Source of the DNA: Burkholderiales bacterium
GTDB taxonomy: Bacteria; Pseudomonadota; Gammaproteobacteria; Burkholderiales; SG8-39
Direction: 5' to 3'
Length of the DNA: 64,000 nucleotides
Assembly: GCA_020848075.1 (NCBI GenBank)
Contig: JADLAV010000047.1
Span: forward strand, 32,026 to 96,025
Positions within the stretch are counted from its first letter, which is position 1. Each line of letters starts with the position of its first letter. The notes below the pieces were generated by a model that saw nothing but the letters and a program-made list of their open reading frames with translations, had not been told where the DNA came from and searched no databases. The position numbers were made by a program, and so were the translations under genes. This document shows, piece after piece, positions 1 to 10,715 of the stretch.

Positions 1-706
1 CGGCCTCGCGCATCCCCACGAACACGGCCCGGCTCACGATGGCGTGCCCGATGTGCAGCTCGCGCACGCCGGGCAGCCGCGCCACGGGATCGACGTTGGT
101 GTAGGTGAGCGCGTGGCCGGCGTTGAAGCGCATGCCGTGGGCGCGGATCGCGCGCCCCGCGTCGGCGAGCTTCGCGAGCTCGGCCACCACCGGCGGGCTC
201 TCGGCGTCGCGTCCGCGGGAGTGGAACACGTGGGCATAGGGCCCCGTGTGGACCTCGCACACCGCCGCGCCGATCCGGCGCGCGGCGTCGACCTGCCGCA
301 GATCCGCGTCGATGAAGACGCTCACGACGATTCCCGCATCCCCGAGGCGGTGCACCGCCTCCCGGATCTTCTTCTCCTGCGCGGCGATGTCGAGCCCCCC
401 TTCGGTCGTGACTTCGTGGCGGCCTTCCGGGACCAGCATCGCCATCTCCGGGTGCAACCGGGCCGCGATGCCGATCATCTCGTCGGTCGCGGCCATCTCG
501 AGGTTGAGCTTGATGTGCGTCAGCTCGCGCAGGCGGCGCACGTCCTCGTCCTGGATGTGGCGCCGATCCTCGCGCAGGTGGACCGTGATCCCGTCCGCGC
601 CGCCGAGATGCGCCTCCACCGCCGCCCAGACCGGGTCGGGCTCATAGGTGCGCCGCGCCTGGCGCACCGTCGCGACGTGGTCGATGTTGACGCCGAGCTC
701 GATCAT
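1..706 (-). CDS. pdxJ: Pyridoxine 5'-phosphate synthase (partial, 3' end cut by window edge)
   Basis: PdxJ condenses 1-deoxy-D-xylulose 5-phosphate with 3-amino-2-oxopropyl phosphate to give pyridoxine 5'-phosphate, the last committed step of the DXP-dependent vitamin B6 route in the cytoplasm. The protein begins MIELGVNIDHVATVRQARR and continues with GADGITVHLREDRRHIQ, both diagnostic of the TIM-barrel PdxJ family. About 235 codons are visible, so only the last few residues are missing. It is the last visible gene of the lepA-lepB-DUF4845-rnc-era-recO-pdxJ run and lies about 90 bases after recO, a position typical of Beta- and Gammaproteobacteria. The ATG at 706 is the conserved family start. 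Confidence 0.95.
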   Translation of the reverse strand, partial: MIELGVNIDHVATVRQARRTYEPDPVWAAVEAHLGGADGITVHLREDRRHIQDEDVRRLRELTHIKLNLEMAATDEMIGIAARLHPEMAMLVPEGRHEVTTEGGLDIAAQEKKIREAVHRLGDAGIVVSVFIDADLRQVDAARRIGAAVCEVHTGPYAHVFHSRGRDAESPPVVAELAKLADAGRAIRAHGMRFNAGHALTYTNVDPVARLPGVRELHIGHAIVSRAVFVGMREA

Positions 707-796
707 GGGCTCACTCCGACTCCGGAAATCCGAGGGCGACGGTAAGGCAGCGCCGGTGCGGCTGTCCTGCCTTCGCCGCGCCCGCCCTTTCCAGCA

Positions 797-1537
797 TCAT
801 AGCTGCTGGAGTTCCTGGAAGATGCGCCGGCTCATGAGCGGGCGCTGGTCCAGCCGGTGATTGATCAGGAAGCGCATGAGGAGCTTCCCCTGCTGGAGCG
901 TGCGTGGATCGCGGAAGTCCTCGTGCGCGATCCCGAGCAGTGCGCGCCCGCGGAAGAGCAGCGGCCCCTGCCCGCCCTCTGCCACACCGGGGGCGGCGGC
1001 GATCGGCCCCCGCTCCGGCTCGTAGCGGTACAGCGCTTCCGGATCGAGCGCCGCGCCCGATTCGACGTCGCGATCCAGCGTGAGCGCGTATCCCAGCTCC
1101 TTCAACAGGCGCTTCTCGAAGGTGCGCAGGAGCGGCGCCGAGGCGACGCCGCGTCCGAGCCCGGCGAGGGTCTCGGCGTAGGCGTCGAACAGCGCATCGT
1201 GGGGGTCCTCGCGCGGAAGGAGGCGAAGGAGCAGCTCGTTCAGATAGAAACCGCACAGGAGGGCCTCACCGGCGAGCAGCGGATGGCCGCCGCGCCATTC
1301 CGCCTTCACGAGCGTGCGCACCTCGCCCTTGCCCGCCCAGCCGACCACGAGCGGCTGAAACCCGATGAGCAGCCCGCGCAGCGCGGAGCGCGGGCGTCGT
1401 GCGCCCTTGGCGAGGACGGCGACCCGGCCGCCGGCGCGGCCGAACAGCTCGACGAGCAGGCTGGTCTCGCGGAACGGATAGCTGTGCAGGACGAACGCCT
1501 GCTCCCCATCCACCCGCGACCGCTCACTCGTGCTCAT
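797..1537 (-). CDS. recO: DNA repair protein RecO
   Basis: RecO helps load RecA onto SSB-coated single-stranded DNA in the RecFOR pathway of gap repair and also anneals strands. The 246-residue product has the expected layout: an N-terminal OB fold (residues about 10-85, with VLHSYPFRETSLLVELF near the start) followed by a helical domain. The zinc-finger cysteines found in some RecO proteins are absent, as is usual in this class. The ATG lies inside the last codons of era, so the two genes overlap by 14 bases and are probably translationally coupled. The era-recO-pdxJ order supports the call. Confidence 0.95.
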   Translation of the reverse strand: MSTSERSRVDGEQAFVLHSYPFRETSLLVELFGRAGGRVAVLAKGARRPRSALRGLLIGFQPLVVGWAGKGEVRTLVKAEWRGGHPLLAGEALLCGFYLNELLLRLLPREDPHDALFDAYAETLAGLGRGVASAPLLRTFEKRLLKELGYALTLDRDVESGAALDPEALYRYEPERGPIAAAPGVAEGGQGPLLFRGRALLGIAHEDFRDPRTLQQGKLLMRFLINHRLDQRPLMSRRIFQELQQL

Positions 1538-2492
1538 AGCCCAGGCGCCGCAGCTCGGCGGCGCTCTCGCTCCAGCCCTTGCGCACGCGCACCCACATCT
1601 CGAGAAAGACCTTCCCGCCGAAGAGCGCTTCCATGTCGCGCCGGGCGGCGCTCGCGATGGCCTTCAGCTTCTCGCCGCCGTGCCCGATGACGATCGCCTT
1701 CTGCCCCGCCTTCTCCACCACGATCGACGCGTGGATCCGCCGCAGCCGGCCCTCCTGGACGAACCGGTCGATCACGACGGTCGCGCCGTAGGGCACCTCC
1801 TCGCCCACCGAGCGAAACAGCTTCTCCCGCACGAGCTCGGCAGCGAGAAAGCGCTCGCTGCGGTCGGTGACTTCATCCGCGCCGTAGAGCGCCGGCTGCT
1901 CCGGCAGATGGCGCGCGATCACTCGCACGAGCTCCGGGATCTGCCGGCCGGTCCGCGCGCTGACGGGCACCACCTCGGCGAAATCGTACTCTCGCGCCGC
2001 GCGCTCCAGGAAGTGGAGCATGCGGGCGGGATCGGCAAGCGTGTCCGCCTTGTTCACCACCAGGATCGCCGGCACCGGCTTCGGCACGAGGGCGAGCACA
2101 CCTCGGTCCGCGGTGCCGAGCCGGCCCGCCTCGACCACGAACAGAACGAGATCGACGCCCTCCAGCGCGGTCCGCACGGCCCGGTTGAGGACGCGGTTCA
2201 GGGCGCCGCCCTTCCTCGTCTGAAACCCGGGCGTGTCCACGAACACGATCTGGGCATCGCCCGTCGTGAGAATCCCGACGATGCGGTGCCGGGTGGTCTG
2301 CGGTTTGGACGAGGTGATGCTCACCTTCTGGCCGACGAGGCGATTGATCAAGGTCGACTTGCCGACGTTCGGCCGCCCGACGATCGCCGCCAGGCCGCAG
2401 CGGAAGCGGCTGCCCGGCACGGCGCGGCTCGCGGCCCCCTTGGTTGCGCGCCCGGGAGCGGCCGCTGCGCCTTCCGCCTTCGATGCGGTCAC
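1524..2492 (-). CDS. era: GTPase Era
   Basis: Era is an essential GTPase that binds the 3' end of 16S rRNA and assists 30S maturation. The 322-residue product shows the G1 motif GRPNVGKST near residue 38, a switch followed by DTPGFQT (G3) and NKAD (G4), then a C-terminal KH domain with [14 protein letters not shown] chose the GTG at 2492 because its first bases overlap the rnc stop codon as GTGA, the usual coupled arrangement. A longer reading upstream would run through rnc in another frame. The N-terminal extension of about 30 Ala/Arg-rich residues before the GTPase domain is longer than in E. coli. Confidence 0.95.
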   Translation of the reverse strand: MTASKAEGAAAAPGRATKGAASRAVPGSRFRCGLAAIVGRPNVGKSTLINRLVGQKVSITSSKPQTTRHRIVGILTTGDAQIVFVDTPGFQTRKGGALNRVLNRAVRTALEGVDLVLFVVEAGRLGTADRGVLALVPKPVPAILVVNKADTLADPARMLHFLERAAREYDFAEVVPVSARTGRQIPELVRVIARHLPEQPALYGADEVTDRSERFLAAELVREKLFRSVGEEVPYGATVVIDRFVQEGRLRRIHASIVVEKAGQKAIVIGHGGEKLKAIASAARRDMEALFGGKVFLEMWVRVRKGWSESAAELRRLGYEHE

Positions 2493-3157
2493 TGCTCGAC
2501 TCTGGCGTACGCCTGGCGCGCGGCGTCCTGCTCGGCGCTGCGACGGCTCGCGCCGGTTCCGACCGTCCGGAGGTCGAGCTCGCTGATCACGCACTCGACC
2601 TCGAAGAGCTGGTTGTGCCCGGCGCCGTGCGTCGCCACGACCGCATACTGCGGCAGCGCGTAGCGGCGGCCCTGCAGCCATTCCTGCAGCCGGGTCTTGG
2701 CGTCCTTCGTGACCGCGTGCGGATCGAGATTCGCCAGCAGCGGCTCGAGGAGCCGGACGATCGTGGCGCGCGCCGCTTCGAACCCGCCGTCCAGGAACAC
2801 CGCGCCGAAGATGGCTTCCAGCGCGTCGGCGAGCACGGATGCGCGCCGGAAATCGCCGCTCTTCAGCGCGCCCTTGCCGAGCCGCAGATGCTCGCCGAGC
2901 TCGAGCTGCAGGGCCACGCCGTGCAGCGACTCCTCGCGCACCAGGCTCGCGCGCAGGCGGGTCAACCGCCCTTCCTCCAGCCCGGGGAACCGCGCGTAGA
3001 GCTCCGCCGCGACCACGAAGTTGAGGACGCTGTCCCCGAGGAACTCCAGGCGCTCGTTGTGCGGTGAGCTGTGGCTGCGGTGCGTCAGCGCCTGCGCGAG
3101 CAGCTCGGGAGTCGCGAAGCGGTGGCCGAGCGCCTGTTCGAGAGCGTCACGCTTCAT
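2489..3157 (-). CDS. rnc: Ribonuclease III
   Basis: RNase III cuts double-stranded RNA and processes the rRNA precursor and many mRNAs. The 222-residue length is typical. The signature [16 protein letters not shown] sits at about residues 34-49, with the catalytic acidic residues in ERLEFLGDS and in the later [15 protein letters not shown] segment. The C-terminal third is a dsRNA-binding domain ([19 protein letters not shown] onward). The stop codon overlaps the era start as GTGA. It lies between the DUF4845 gene and era in the conserved lepB-rnc-era order, which in many bacteria is one transcript that RNase III itself cleaves. Confidence 0.97.
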   Translation of the reverse strand: MKRDALEQALGHRFATPELLAQALTHRSHSSPHNERLEFLGDSVLNFVVAAELYARFPGLEEGRLTRLRASLVREESLHGVALQLELGEHLRLGKGALKSGDFRRASVLADALEAIFGAVFLDGGFEAARATIVRLLEPLLANLDPHAVTKDAKTRLQEWLQGRRYALPQYAVVATHGAGHNQLFEVECVISELDLRTVGTGASRRSAEQDAARQAYARVEQ

Positions 3158-3177
3158 CCGGACCGGTGGATGCGCTG

Positions 3178-3558
3178 CTAGTCTCCGCGGCGCTTCAGGC
3201 TCCCCGGCTTGCTCGATCCGGCGAAATCGATCAGCAGGCTGACGTTGTAGAAGAGCGGAATGCGCTTCTCGTAGGCAAACGAGACGACGACCTCGTTGCC
3301 GTCCTTGGTGATCTCGAGATCCTGCGGCTGGACCGAGGTGATGTCGTCGATGTTGGCGCGGTTCTCGAACGCGCGCCGCACCTCGGCCACCGAGCCGCCC
3401 CGCAACTCGCCGCTCTGGGTGATCGCCGCGACGGCCTTCTTGATGGTGAAGTACTCGATGTAGGCCGGCGTGACTTTCATGCCGATGATGGCGATGAACA
3501 CGACCAGCACGAGGAGCACGAAGATCGCGATCCCGCTCATGCCGCGCTGCCTGGTCAT
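3178..3558 (-). CDS. DUF4845 family single-pass membrane protein
   Basis: This is a 126-residue protein of unknown function that in Betaproteobacteria sits between lepB and rnc. Residues about 8-27 form one hydrophobic segment ([20 protein letters not shown]), followed by a periplasmic-looking domain with the conserved [15 protein letters not shown] stretch. The family is known only by the domain name DUF4845. I chose the ATG at 3558 because it puts the membrane segment at the N terminus and falls just after the lepB stop; an in-frame ATG 18 bases further in is possible. No enzymatic motif is visible. Confidence 0.85.
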   Translation of the reverse strand: MTRQRGMSGIAIFVLLVLVVFIAIIGMKVTPAYIEYFTIKKAVAAITQSGELRGGSVAEVRRAFENRANIDDITSVQPQDLEITKDGNEVVVSFAYEKRIPLFYNVSLLIDFAGSSKPGSLKRRGD

Positions 3559-3571
3559 CGCGCGTCCCGCC

Positions 3572-4366
3572 TCACTGAAACGTGCCGATGCGCCGCGGCT
3601 CTCCGAAGTTGAACCAGATGAAGAACGCCTTGCCGACGATGTTTGCGTCCGGGACGAAGCCCCACACCCGGCTGTCGCTCGAGTTGTCACGGTTGTCTCC
3701 CATGAGGAAGTAGTGGTTCGGCGGAACCGTACAGGTCAGTCCGCTCGTATTGTAGGTGCAATTTTCGCGGAACGGGAACTGCATCACGAACGGCGGCGCC
3801 GATGCCGACGCCGCGTCGTCCTCCAGCAGGATGCGGTGCTCCCGCCCGCCGATCGTCTCGATGTACTGCCGCGCGAAGGTGCGCCGCTCGAGGTACTGGT
3901 AGTCCCCGTCGGGGCGGACCGGCAGCACCTTGCCGTTGATGGCGAGGCGCTTGTCGTAGTAGGTCACCGTGTCGCCCGGCAACCCGATGACGCGCTTGAT
4001 GTAGTCGAGCGACGGATCCTCCGGATAGCGGAACACCATCACGTCGCCGCGGTGCGGGCTGCCGACATCGAACACTTTCAGGTTCACGATCGGGAGGCGG
4101 ATCCCGTAGGTGAACTTGTTGACCAGGATGAAATCGCCGACGAGCAGCGTCGGGATCATCGAGCCGGACGGGATCTTGAACGGCTCGACCAGGAACGAGC
4201 GCAGCATGAACACGATCAGGATCACCGGGAAGAAGCTCTTCGGATACTCGATCCACCAGGGCTCCCTCGCGCCGGCCGCGCGACGGCGCGCGAAGTGGAA
4301 GCGGTCCGCAGCCGCCACCGCGCCGGTGAGGAGCAGGAGCAGGAACAGGATGAGCGCGAAATTCAT
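3572..4366 (-). CDS. lepB: Signal peptidase I
   Basis: LepB removes signal peptides from exported proteins at the outer face of the inner membrane. The 264-residue product has two N-terminal membrane segments (about residues 3-19 and 43-58), the catalytic serine in PSGSMIPTLLVGD (Ser68) and the general-base lysine in DYIKRVIGLPGD (Lys123), and the late GDNRDNSSDSR box. It follows lepA with only a few bases between, as in E. coli and most proteobacteria. All catalytic residues are intact. Confidence 0.97.
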   Translation of the reverse strand: MNFALILFLLLLLTGAVAAADRFHFARRRAAGAREPWWIEYPKSFFPVILIVFMLRSFLVEPFKIPSGSMIPTLLVGDFILVNKFTYGIRLPIVNLKVFDVGSPHRGDVMVFRYPEDPSLDYIKRVIGLPGDTVTYYDKRLAINGKVLPVRPDGDYQYLERRTFARQYIETIGGREHRILLEDDAASASAPPFVMQFPFRENCTYNTSGLTCTVPPNHYFLMGDNRDNSSDSRVWGFVPDANIVGKAFFIWFNFGEPRRIGTFQ

Positions 4367-4371
4367 CGCCG

Positions 4372-6165
<1,794 letters not shown>

Positions 6166-6166
6166 G

Positions 6167-6189
6167 AAAAAAAGGGTGCGCGAGCACCC
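6167..6189 (-). terminator. Intrinsic terminator abutting the lepA start
   Basis: On the minus strand a perfect 6-bp stem, GGGTGC and GCACCC around the loop TCGC, is followed by seven Ts. This is a textbook Rho-independent terminator for the rpoE-rseA-rseB-mucD-glutaredoxin unit. One C separates the T run from the lepA ATG, so the element fills the place where a ribosome-binding site should be. Confidence 0.85.
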
Positions 6190-6214
6190 TTTCGATCAGC
6201 CGAGCATTGGAATT

Positions 6215-6472
6215 CTAGCGGATTTCGGCAAGGTAGGCACGCACGCGCTCCGCATCGAGGAAATAGTGGCAGAGCTCCGTGTCGCCGTGCGCGAGCACCG
6301 GAACGCGCTCGCCGTAGCGGTCTTCGAGCGCCGGATCGGCATCGACCTCGACGAACACCACCGGGAGACGGTGTGCGGCTGCGAGCGGCGCGAGCGCCGC
6401 CGCCATCTCGTCGCACAAGTGGCAGTAGCGGCGTCCGTACAGGGTCAGGACACCCGCCGCCGCCTCACCCAC
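6215..6472 (-). CDS. Glutaredoxin-like small redox protein
   Basis: This is an 85-residue thioredoxin-fold protein of the glutaredoxin-like (DUF836) family. The start reads VGEAAAGVLTLYGRRYCHLC, placing a CxxC redox pair at Cys17 and Cys20 after the first beta strand, and the cis-proline region appears as RVPVLAHG. No other domain is present. The GTG at 6472 overlaps the end of mucD by eight bases, which suggests translational coupling. In related genomes a gene of this type sits between mucD and lepA. Its target is unknown. Confidence 0.85.
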   Translation of the reverse strand: MGEAAAGVLTLYGRRYCHLCDEMAAALAPLAAAHRLPVVFVEVDADPALEDRYGERVPVLAHGDTELCHYFLDAERVRAYLAEIR

Positions 6473-7886
6473 TCGCCTCACCCTTGATCGTTGCGAACAC
6501 GTTGCTCTCGCCGCGCCGGATCTGCAGCGTGAGCGTGGTGCCCTTGTCGAGATTGGCGAGCAGCTTGTTGAGCTGCTCGGCGCTGGCAACCTCGGTGGTG
6601 ACGCCCTTTGCGGTGAGCGCCACGATCACGTCGCCCTGGCGCACGTCGCCGCGCGGCGTGCCGCGGACCTCGTCGACCACCACCCCGCCCTGCACCTTGA
6701 GCTCGCGACGCTTTTCGGGCGGCAGATCGCTCACCACCAGTCCGAGGCGGTTGGCTGCGAGCGCCGGCCGGTCGCGCCCCTGGGTCGGTTCGCCGCGACC
6801 GGCAACGCGCTCCTCCGGGATCTCGCCGACGGTGACGGCGACGTCGCGCCGCGCGCCCTTGCGCCAGAGCTGCATCGAGGCCTTGGAGCCGGGGCGCGTC
6901 GCCGCGACGATGCGCGGCAGGTCGGTCGAGCTGCCCACGTCCTTGCCATCGAACTTGAGGATGATGTCGCCAGTCTCCACACCGGCCTTCTCCGCCGGTC
7001 CGCCCTTCTCGACCGCGTTCACCAGGGCGCCCGCCGGCTTGGCGAGGCCGAACGAGTCGGCGAGCTCCTTCGACACCTCCTGGATCACCACCCCGATCCT
7101 GCCCCGGCTGACGCGGCCGGAGGCGCGGAGCTGGTTCTGCACGTCCATCGCGACGTCGATCGGGATCGCGAACGACAACCCCATGAAGCCGCCGGTCCGG
7201 CTGTAGATCTGCGAGTTGATGCCGACCACCTCGCCCTGCAGGTTGAACAGCGGCCCGCCCGAGTTGCCGGGGTTGATCGCGACGTCGGTCTGGATGAACG
7301 GGACGAAGGTCTCCTGCGGCAGCGTGCGTCCCTTCGCGCTCACGATGCCGGCCGTCACCGTGTTCTCGAAGCCGAACGGCGAGCCGATCGCCAGCACCCA
7401 TTCGCCCACGCGCAACCGGTTCGGATCGCCGAAGCGCACCACGGGCAGCCCGCCCGCATCGATCTTGATCAGCGCGACGTCGGTGCGCCGGTCGGCACCA
7501 ATCACTTTCGCCTTGAACTCGCGCTTGTCGTTCAGCTTCACCGTGATCTCGTCGGCCGAGTCGATGACATGCGAGTTCGTGAGGATGTAGCCGTCCGTGC
7601 TGATGATGAACCCCGAGCCGAGCGACTGGCTGTCGAAGTCGCGCGGGCCCTGCGGCCCCCGCGGGATGAAGCGGCGAAAGAACTCGTAGAACGGATCGTC
7701 TTCGTCGAGCTGCGGCATGCGGGGTTGCGCCGAGCGCTGCCGCGCCTGCGTCGTGCTGATGTTCACCACCGAGCTGCCCTGCTGCTCGACGATCTGCGTG
7801 AAGTCCGGCAGGTCGCGGCCTTGGGCAACGGCGTCGAATGCCAGCCCGAGGACGAGCAGGCTGAGCGCAAGAAACGGCTTCATCAT
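6465..7886 (-). CDS. mucD: Periplasmic serine protease, DegP/HtrA family
   Basis: MucD/DegP degrades or refolds misfolded envelope proteins and is part of the sigma-E stress response. The 473-residue product has a signal peptide (residues 1-21), a trypsin-like domain with the triad His106 (LTNSHVID), Asp136 (RTDVALIKID) and Ser209 (NPGNSGGPLFN), and two PDZ domains from about residues 265 and 375. It is downstream of rseB, so proteolysis and regulation share one unit. Two adjacent ATGs are possible; I used the first, preceded by GGGAAG. A sigma-E-like promoter lies in the gap before it. Confidence 0.95.
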   Translation of the reverse strand: MMKPFLALSLLVLGLAFDAVAQGRDLPDFTQIVEQQGSSVVNISTTQARQRSAQPRMPQLDEDDPFYEFFRRFIPRGPQGPRDFDSQSLGSGFIISTDGYILTNSHVIDSADEITVKLNDKREFKAKVIGADRRTDVALIKIDAGGLPVVRFGDPNRLRVGEWVLAIGSPFGFENTVTAGIVSAKGRTLPQETFVPFIQTDVAINPGNSGGPLFNLQGEVVGINSQIYSRTGGFMGLSFAIPIDVAMDVQNQLRASGRVSRGRIGVVIQEVSKELADSFGLAKPAGALVNAVEKGGPAEKAGVETGDIILKFDGKDVGSSTDLPRIVAATRPGSKASMQLWRKGARRDVAVTVGEIPEERVAGRGEPTQGRDRPALAANRLGLVVSDLPPEKRRELKVQGGVVVDEVRGTPRGDVRQGDVIVALTAKGVTTEVASAEQLNKLLANLDKGTTLTLQIRRGESNVFATIKGEASG

Positions 7887-7924
7887 GGAACTTCCCGGGA
7901 TTGGAATACTGAAGAGCTTAGAGA

Positions 7925-7951
7925 TCGGACGCGCGTTGCGCAAGCCGGTTC
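7925..7951 (-). promoter_or_regulatory. Possible sigma-E promoter of mucD
   Basis: In the 89-base gap between rseB and mucD the minus strand reads GAACCG, 16 bases, then TCCGA. The sigma-E consensus is GAACTT-N16-TCTGA, so four of six and four of five positions agree with exact spacing. A start near base 7920 would give a leader of about 35 bases. HtrA genes are classic sigma-E targets. The match is partial. Confidence 0.4.
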
Positions 7952-7975
7952 GCACCGCGGCGGGTGACGGGCATC

Positions 7976-8947
7976 TCAGCGCGGCACCAGACGCTCCACG
8001 CCGTCGGCGATCCTGCGCACGCCCTCGGCGGGCACCTCGCCCACTGCCGTGACCACGAACCGGTCGAGCGTGCGGCTGTAGATGTTCATGGCGCCCTGGC
8101 GCGACGCGCCGGCGCGCGGCGACCGGCCCTTCACGGCGAGCGGCTCGATGAACACCGAGACGGCGGCAAGCCCGTCGGAGACCACCACGTGGGTCGTCTC
8201 ATGGCCGCCACCGAGGTCGCGCTTCAGCTCGGTCACGGTGCTGAACCCGGGCGGCAGCGACCGGAGCGCCCAGCCGTGGTCGGCCAGGCTCATCTCCGCG
8301 GCGTCCTGGTTCTCGATCCGCCAGCCGCCGCCGTCCGTATTGAAGCGGGGGCGCAAGAGCTCCTTATCGAGCCGCCCGCCGATCTGGAGTTGCGTGAAGG
8401 AGAAGTGCTCGACAGTCTCGCCGCGCTCGTTGAACGCCTTTGCGCGGATGAGGAAGCCGGTGCTCACGTCCGCCCACAGCTTGTGGCCGTAGCGCAGGTT
8501 GTCCTTGGGTTCCAGAACGAGCACCTGACAGTCGTGACCCGCGACGCGCTCGATCCCGGCAATGCGCATGCTGTACTGCTCCGCGATCGAGCTCACGTTC
8601 TCGATGCGCAGGCGGAAGGGCTTGAGGCTCGTCTGCCGGTCGACCTTCACCGTCATCGATCCGGGCAAGTAGCACTTCACCTCGTCGTTCACCCGGATGA
8701 TCTCGCGCGGCGTCCCATCGAGCACCTCGACGCGCTCCCGCACGCCCGTCGGGTCGACGATGCGCGTGATGCGCGAGGTCTCGACCCGATCTCCGTGCTG
8801 ATAGACGAAGACGCCGGTGTAGCTCAGGTGCTCGCTGGCCGAGTAGATCCTCTGCAGCCAGTGCGGTGCCTCCGGATCGGACTGGGCGTGCGCCGCGCCC
8901 GCGAACAGGGCGGCGCCGGCAGCGAGCGCGACGGCGACGGACCGCAT
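7976..8947 (-). CDS. rseB: Sigma-E regulatory protein RseB/MucB
   Basis: RseB is a periplasmic protein that binds RseA, protects it from proteolysis and senses envelope lipids or lipopolysaccharide. The 323-residue product starts with a clear signal peptide (residues 1-21, cleavage after AGAAHA) and has the two-domain MucB/RseB layout, with YTGVFVYQHGDRVETSRITR in the lipid-carrier-like first domain and a smaller C-terminal domain ending near RIADGVERLV. It lies two bases downstream of rseA, so the two are co-expressed. Confidence 0.93.
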   Translation of the reverse strand: MRSVAVALAAGAALFAGAAHAQSDPEAPHWLQRIYSASEHLSYTGVFVYQHGDRVETSRITRIVDPTGVRERVEVLDGTPREIIRVNDEVKCYLPGSMTVKVDRQTSLKPFRLRIENVSSIAEQYSMRIAGIERVAGHDCQVLVLEPKDNLRYGHKLWADVSTGFLIRAKAFNERGETVEHFSFTQLQIGGRLDKELLRPRFNTDGGGWRIENQDAAEMSLADHGWALRSLPPGFSTVTELKRDLGGGHETTHVVVSDGLAAVSVFIEPLAVKGRSPRAGASRQGAMNIYSRTLDRFVVTAVGEVPAEGVRRIADGVERLVPR

Positions 8948-8949
8948 CG

Positions 8950-9498
8950 CTAGCGGGGCTGGTCCGAGTCGGCGACGGTGCGCACGTACGGCGCCACGCC
9001 CGACATCGCCGAGGACGGAGAGAATCGCTGATGCGCGATCAGGTAATCGTCCATGTTGCGCGCGACGGGCACGGCTGCCGCGGGCGGCGCGCCGAGCTCA
9101 CCGGGACCGGCCGCGGCCGCAGTGAGCGTAGTTGGGGCCTGGGGTGCGGTCACGACGGCAGGACCGACGGCCGGCTGGAGCTGCGGCAGCGCCATCCAGC
9201 CGACCGCCGCGACCGCGGCGACCCCGGCCGCGGCGTACATGGCGTAGTGCCAGGCGCCGTCCCGCGCGGATCGGTCACGCGCACGCGGCGGCGCGAGCAC
9301 CGTCGGCTCGGCCGCGAGGAGGTCGCGGAACGAATCCGGCAATTCGTGCGCGGCAGTGCCCCGCAGCGCGTCGCCGATGAGGTGGTAGAGCGCCCACTCT
9401 TTGCGCAGCGCGTCGTCCTTGCCCAGGCGGTCCAGGCACTCGGAGCATTCCGCGTCGCGCAGCTCGTCGTCCATCAGGGCCGAGAGTCGTTCCTTCAT
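8950..9498 (-). CDS. rseA: Anti-sigma factor RseA/MucA
   Basis: RseA holds RpoE inactive at the inner membrane until regulated proteolysis releases it. The 182-residue product begins MKERLSALMDDELRDAECSE, the typical N-terminal sigma-binding domain, and has one membrane segment at about residues 84-104, followed by an Ala/Pro-rich periplasmic tail ending in the conserved-looking YLIAHQRFSPSSAM region that contacts RseB in relatives. It starts five bases after the rpoE stop. The C-terminal site-1 protease cleavage signal cannot be judged from sequence alone. Confidence 0.92.
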   Translation of the reverse strand: MKERLSALMDDELRDAECSECLDRLGKDDALRKEWALYHLIGDALRGTAAHELPDSFRDLLAAEPTVLAPPRARDRSARDGAWHYAMYAAAGVAAVAAVGWMALPQLQPAVGPAVVTAPQAPTTLTAAAAGPGELGAPPAAAVPVARNMDDYLIAHQRFSPSSAMSGVAPYVRTVADSDQPR

Positions 9499-9502
9499 GG
9501 CG

Positions 9503-10102
9503 TCACCACCTTCTGTCCTTGCGTGTCTCGAGCAGCGGGCGCAGCTTCGCCGCGATCGCCTCGCGCGCCCGGAAGATGCGCGATCTGACCGTCCCGATCG
9601 GGCAGTTCATGATGCTCGCGATCTCCTCGTAACTCAGGCCCTCGATCTCGCGCAGCGTGATCGCCGTGCGCAGCTCGTCGGGCAGCTCTTCCATCGTTTC
9701 GTTCACCGTCGTGGCGATCTGCTTGGACATCAGCATGCTCTCCGGCGTGTTGATGTCGCGCAGCTGATCGCCGTCCTCGAAACCCTCGGCCTCTTCCGAA
9801 TCGAATCCCGTGACAGTCGGGGCCCGCCGCCCCATCGCGACGAGGTAATTCTTCGCCGTGTTGATGCCGATCCGGTACAGCCACGTGTAGAACGCGCTGT
9901 CGCCGCGGAACGAGGGGAGCGCGCGATACGCCTTGATGAACGCCTCCTGCGCCACGTCCTCGACCTCGGCCGGGTCCCGGATGAACCGCGACAGCAGCCG
10001 CCCGAGCTTGCGCTGGTACTTGGCGACCAGCAGGTCGAACGCCTGCTTCTCGCCGCGCTGCGCGCGCTCCACGAGCTGCTGGTCGATGTCCCGGTCACGC
10101 AT
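9503..10102 (-). CDS. rpoE: RNA polymerase sigma-E factor
   Basis: RpoE is the ECF sigma factor for the envelope stress regulon. The 199-residue product has region 2 (AFDLLVAKYQRKLGRLLSRF, then DPAEVEDVAQEAFIKAYRAL) and region 4 (LPDELRTAITLREIEGLSYE, then IGTVRSRIFRAREAI). The ATG at 10102 matches the conserved family start RDIDQQLVERAQRGEKQAFD. It heads the rpoE-rseA-rseB-mucD unit. The roughly 160 bases upstream contain a good sigma-E-type promoter, consistent with the autoregulation known for this family. Confidence 0.96.
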   Translation of the reverse strand: MRDRDIDQQLVERAQRGEKQAFDLLVAKYQRKLGRLLSRFIRDPAEVEDVAQEAFIKAYRALPSFRGDSAFYTWLYRIGINTAKNYLVAMGRRAPTVTGFDSEEAEGFEDGDQLRDINTPESMLMSKQIATTVNETMEELPDELRTAITLREIEGLSYEEIASIMNCPIGTVRSRIFRAREAIAAKLRPLLETRKDRRW

Positions 10103-10208
10103 CCGTCCACCGCGTCCGGGCCCAGCCGCGTGCGTCCCGCTGCGGCTGACTGGAATGGGCCCCCCGCGGGCCGGGCGCAACCGCCGCCACCGCCCACGAC
10201 CTCGCACG

Positions 10209-10236
10209 TAATGACATGGCGCGATCCAATTAGTTC
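10209..10236 (-). promoter_or_regulatory. Probable sigma-E (autoregulatory) promoter of rpoE
   Basis: The minus strand has GAACTA, a 16-base spacer, and TCATTA in the gap between the YgfX-like gene and rpoE. This matches the sigma-E pattern GAACTT-N16-TCTGA at the -35 box and at the first bases of the -10 box, with exact spacing. It would give a leader of about 100 bases before the rpoE ATG. Confidence 0.55.
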
Positions 10237-10263
10237 AGCTGGCGTAAGGGGATTTGACCGGTG

Positions 10264-10701
10264 TCACGGCTTGTTCCCGAACCCGCTCGCCGGGCTCGCG
10301 GGAACCGGCCGCCAGCGGAGCCACAACCGCAGCCGCCGCAGCGCATCCCGGTCGACCGAATCCGGCAGGACGAGAACATTGCGCGAGCGCCCCGTTTCGT
10401 CCCGTATCGAGAGCAAGACCAGCCACGAGGCGAGCACGGCGCCGGTGAGCTCGGTCGCCGGACGCCACGTCCTGTCGAGATCCTGCCATGCCGCACTGCC
10501 GTCGGCGTTGAGTCTCAGCGCCAGGACGGACCACCGGGAACGGTGGAGCAGCCTGCCGAGCAACGCGCCGAGCGACACCGCCACCCCTGCCACGCAAAGC
10601 GCCGCGGGCACGGCCGGCAGGGCGGCGTACGCCGACCACGCGGCCGCCACATGCCCCGCCCCCACCAGCACCGCGCCAGCAAGGGAAGGCCTGAACTGCA
10701 C
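10264..10701 (-). CDS. YgfX-like inner-membrane protein
   Basis: This is a small protein of about 145 residues with two hydrophobic segments near the N terminus (AGAVLVGAGHVAAAWSAYAA and the following AALCVAGVAVSLGALL), then a soluble part with the conserved-looking LALRLNADGSAAWQDLDR and LVLLSIRDETGRSRNVLVLP. The layout matches the YgfX family, described in E. coli as CptA, an inner-membrane protein proposed as the toxin of a pair with SdhE/CptB. No SdhE-like gene is adjacent. The start is uncertain: GTG at 10701, or TTG at 10719 overlapping the fabF stop. Its place between fabF and rpoE agrees with other Betaproteobacteria. Confidence 0.7.
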   Translation of the reverse strand: MQFRPSLAGAVLVGAGHVAAAWSAYAALPAVPAALCVAGVAVSLGALLGRLLHRSRWSVLALRLNADGSAAWQDLDRTWRPATELTGAVLASWLVLLSIRDETGRSRNVLVLPDSVDRDALRRLRLWLRWRPVPASPASGFGNKP

Positions 10702-10715
10702 CGGCCAGGGCGCGC

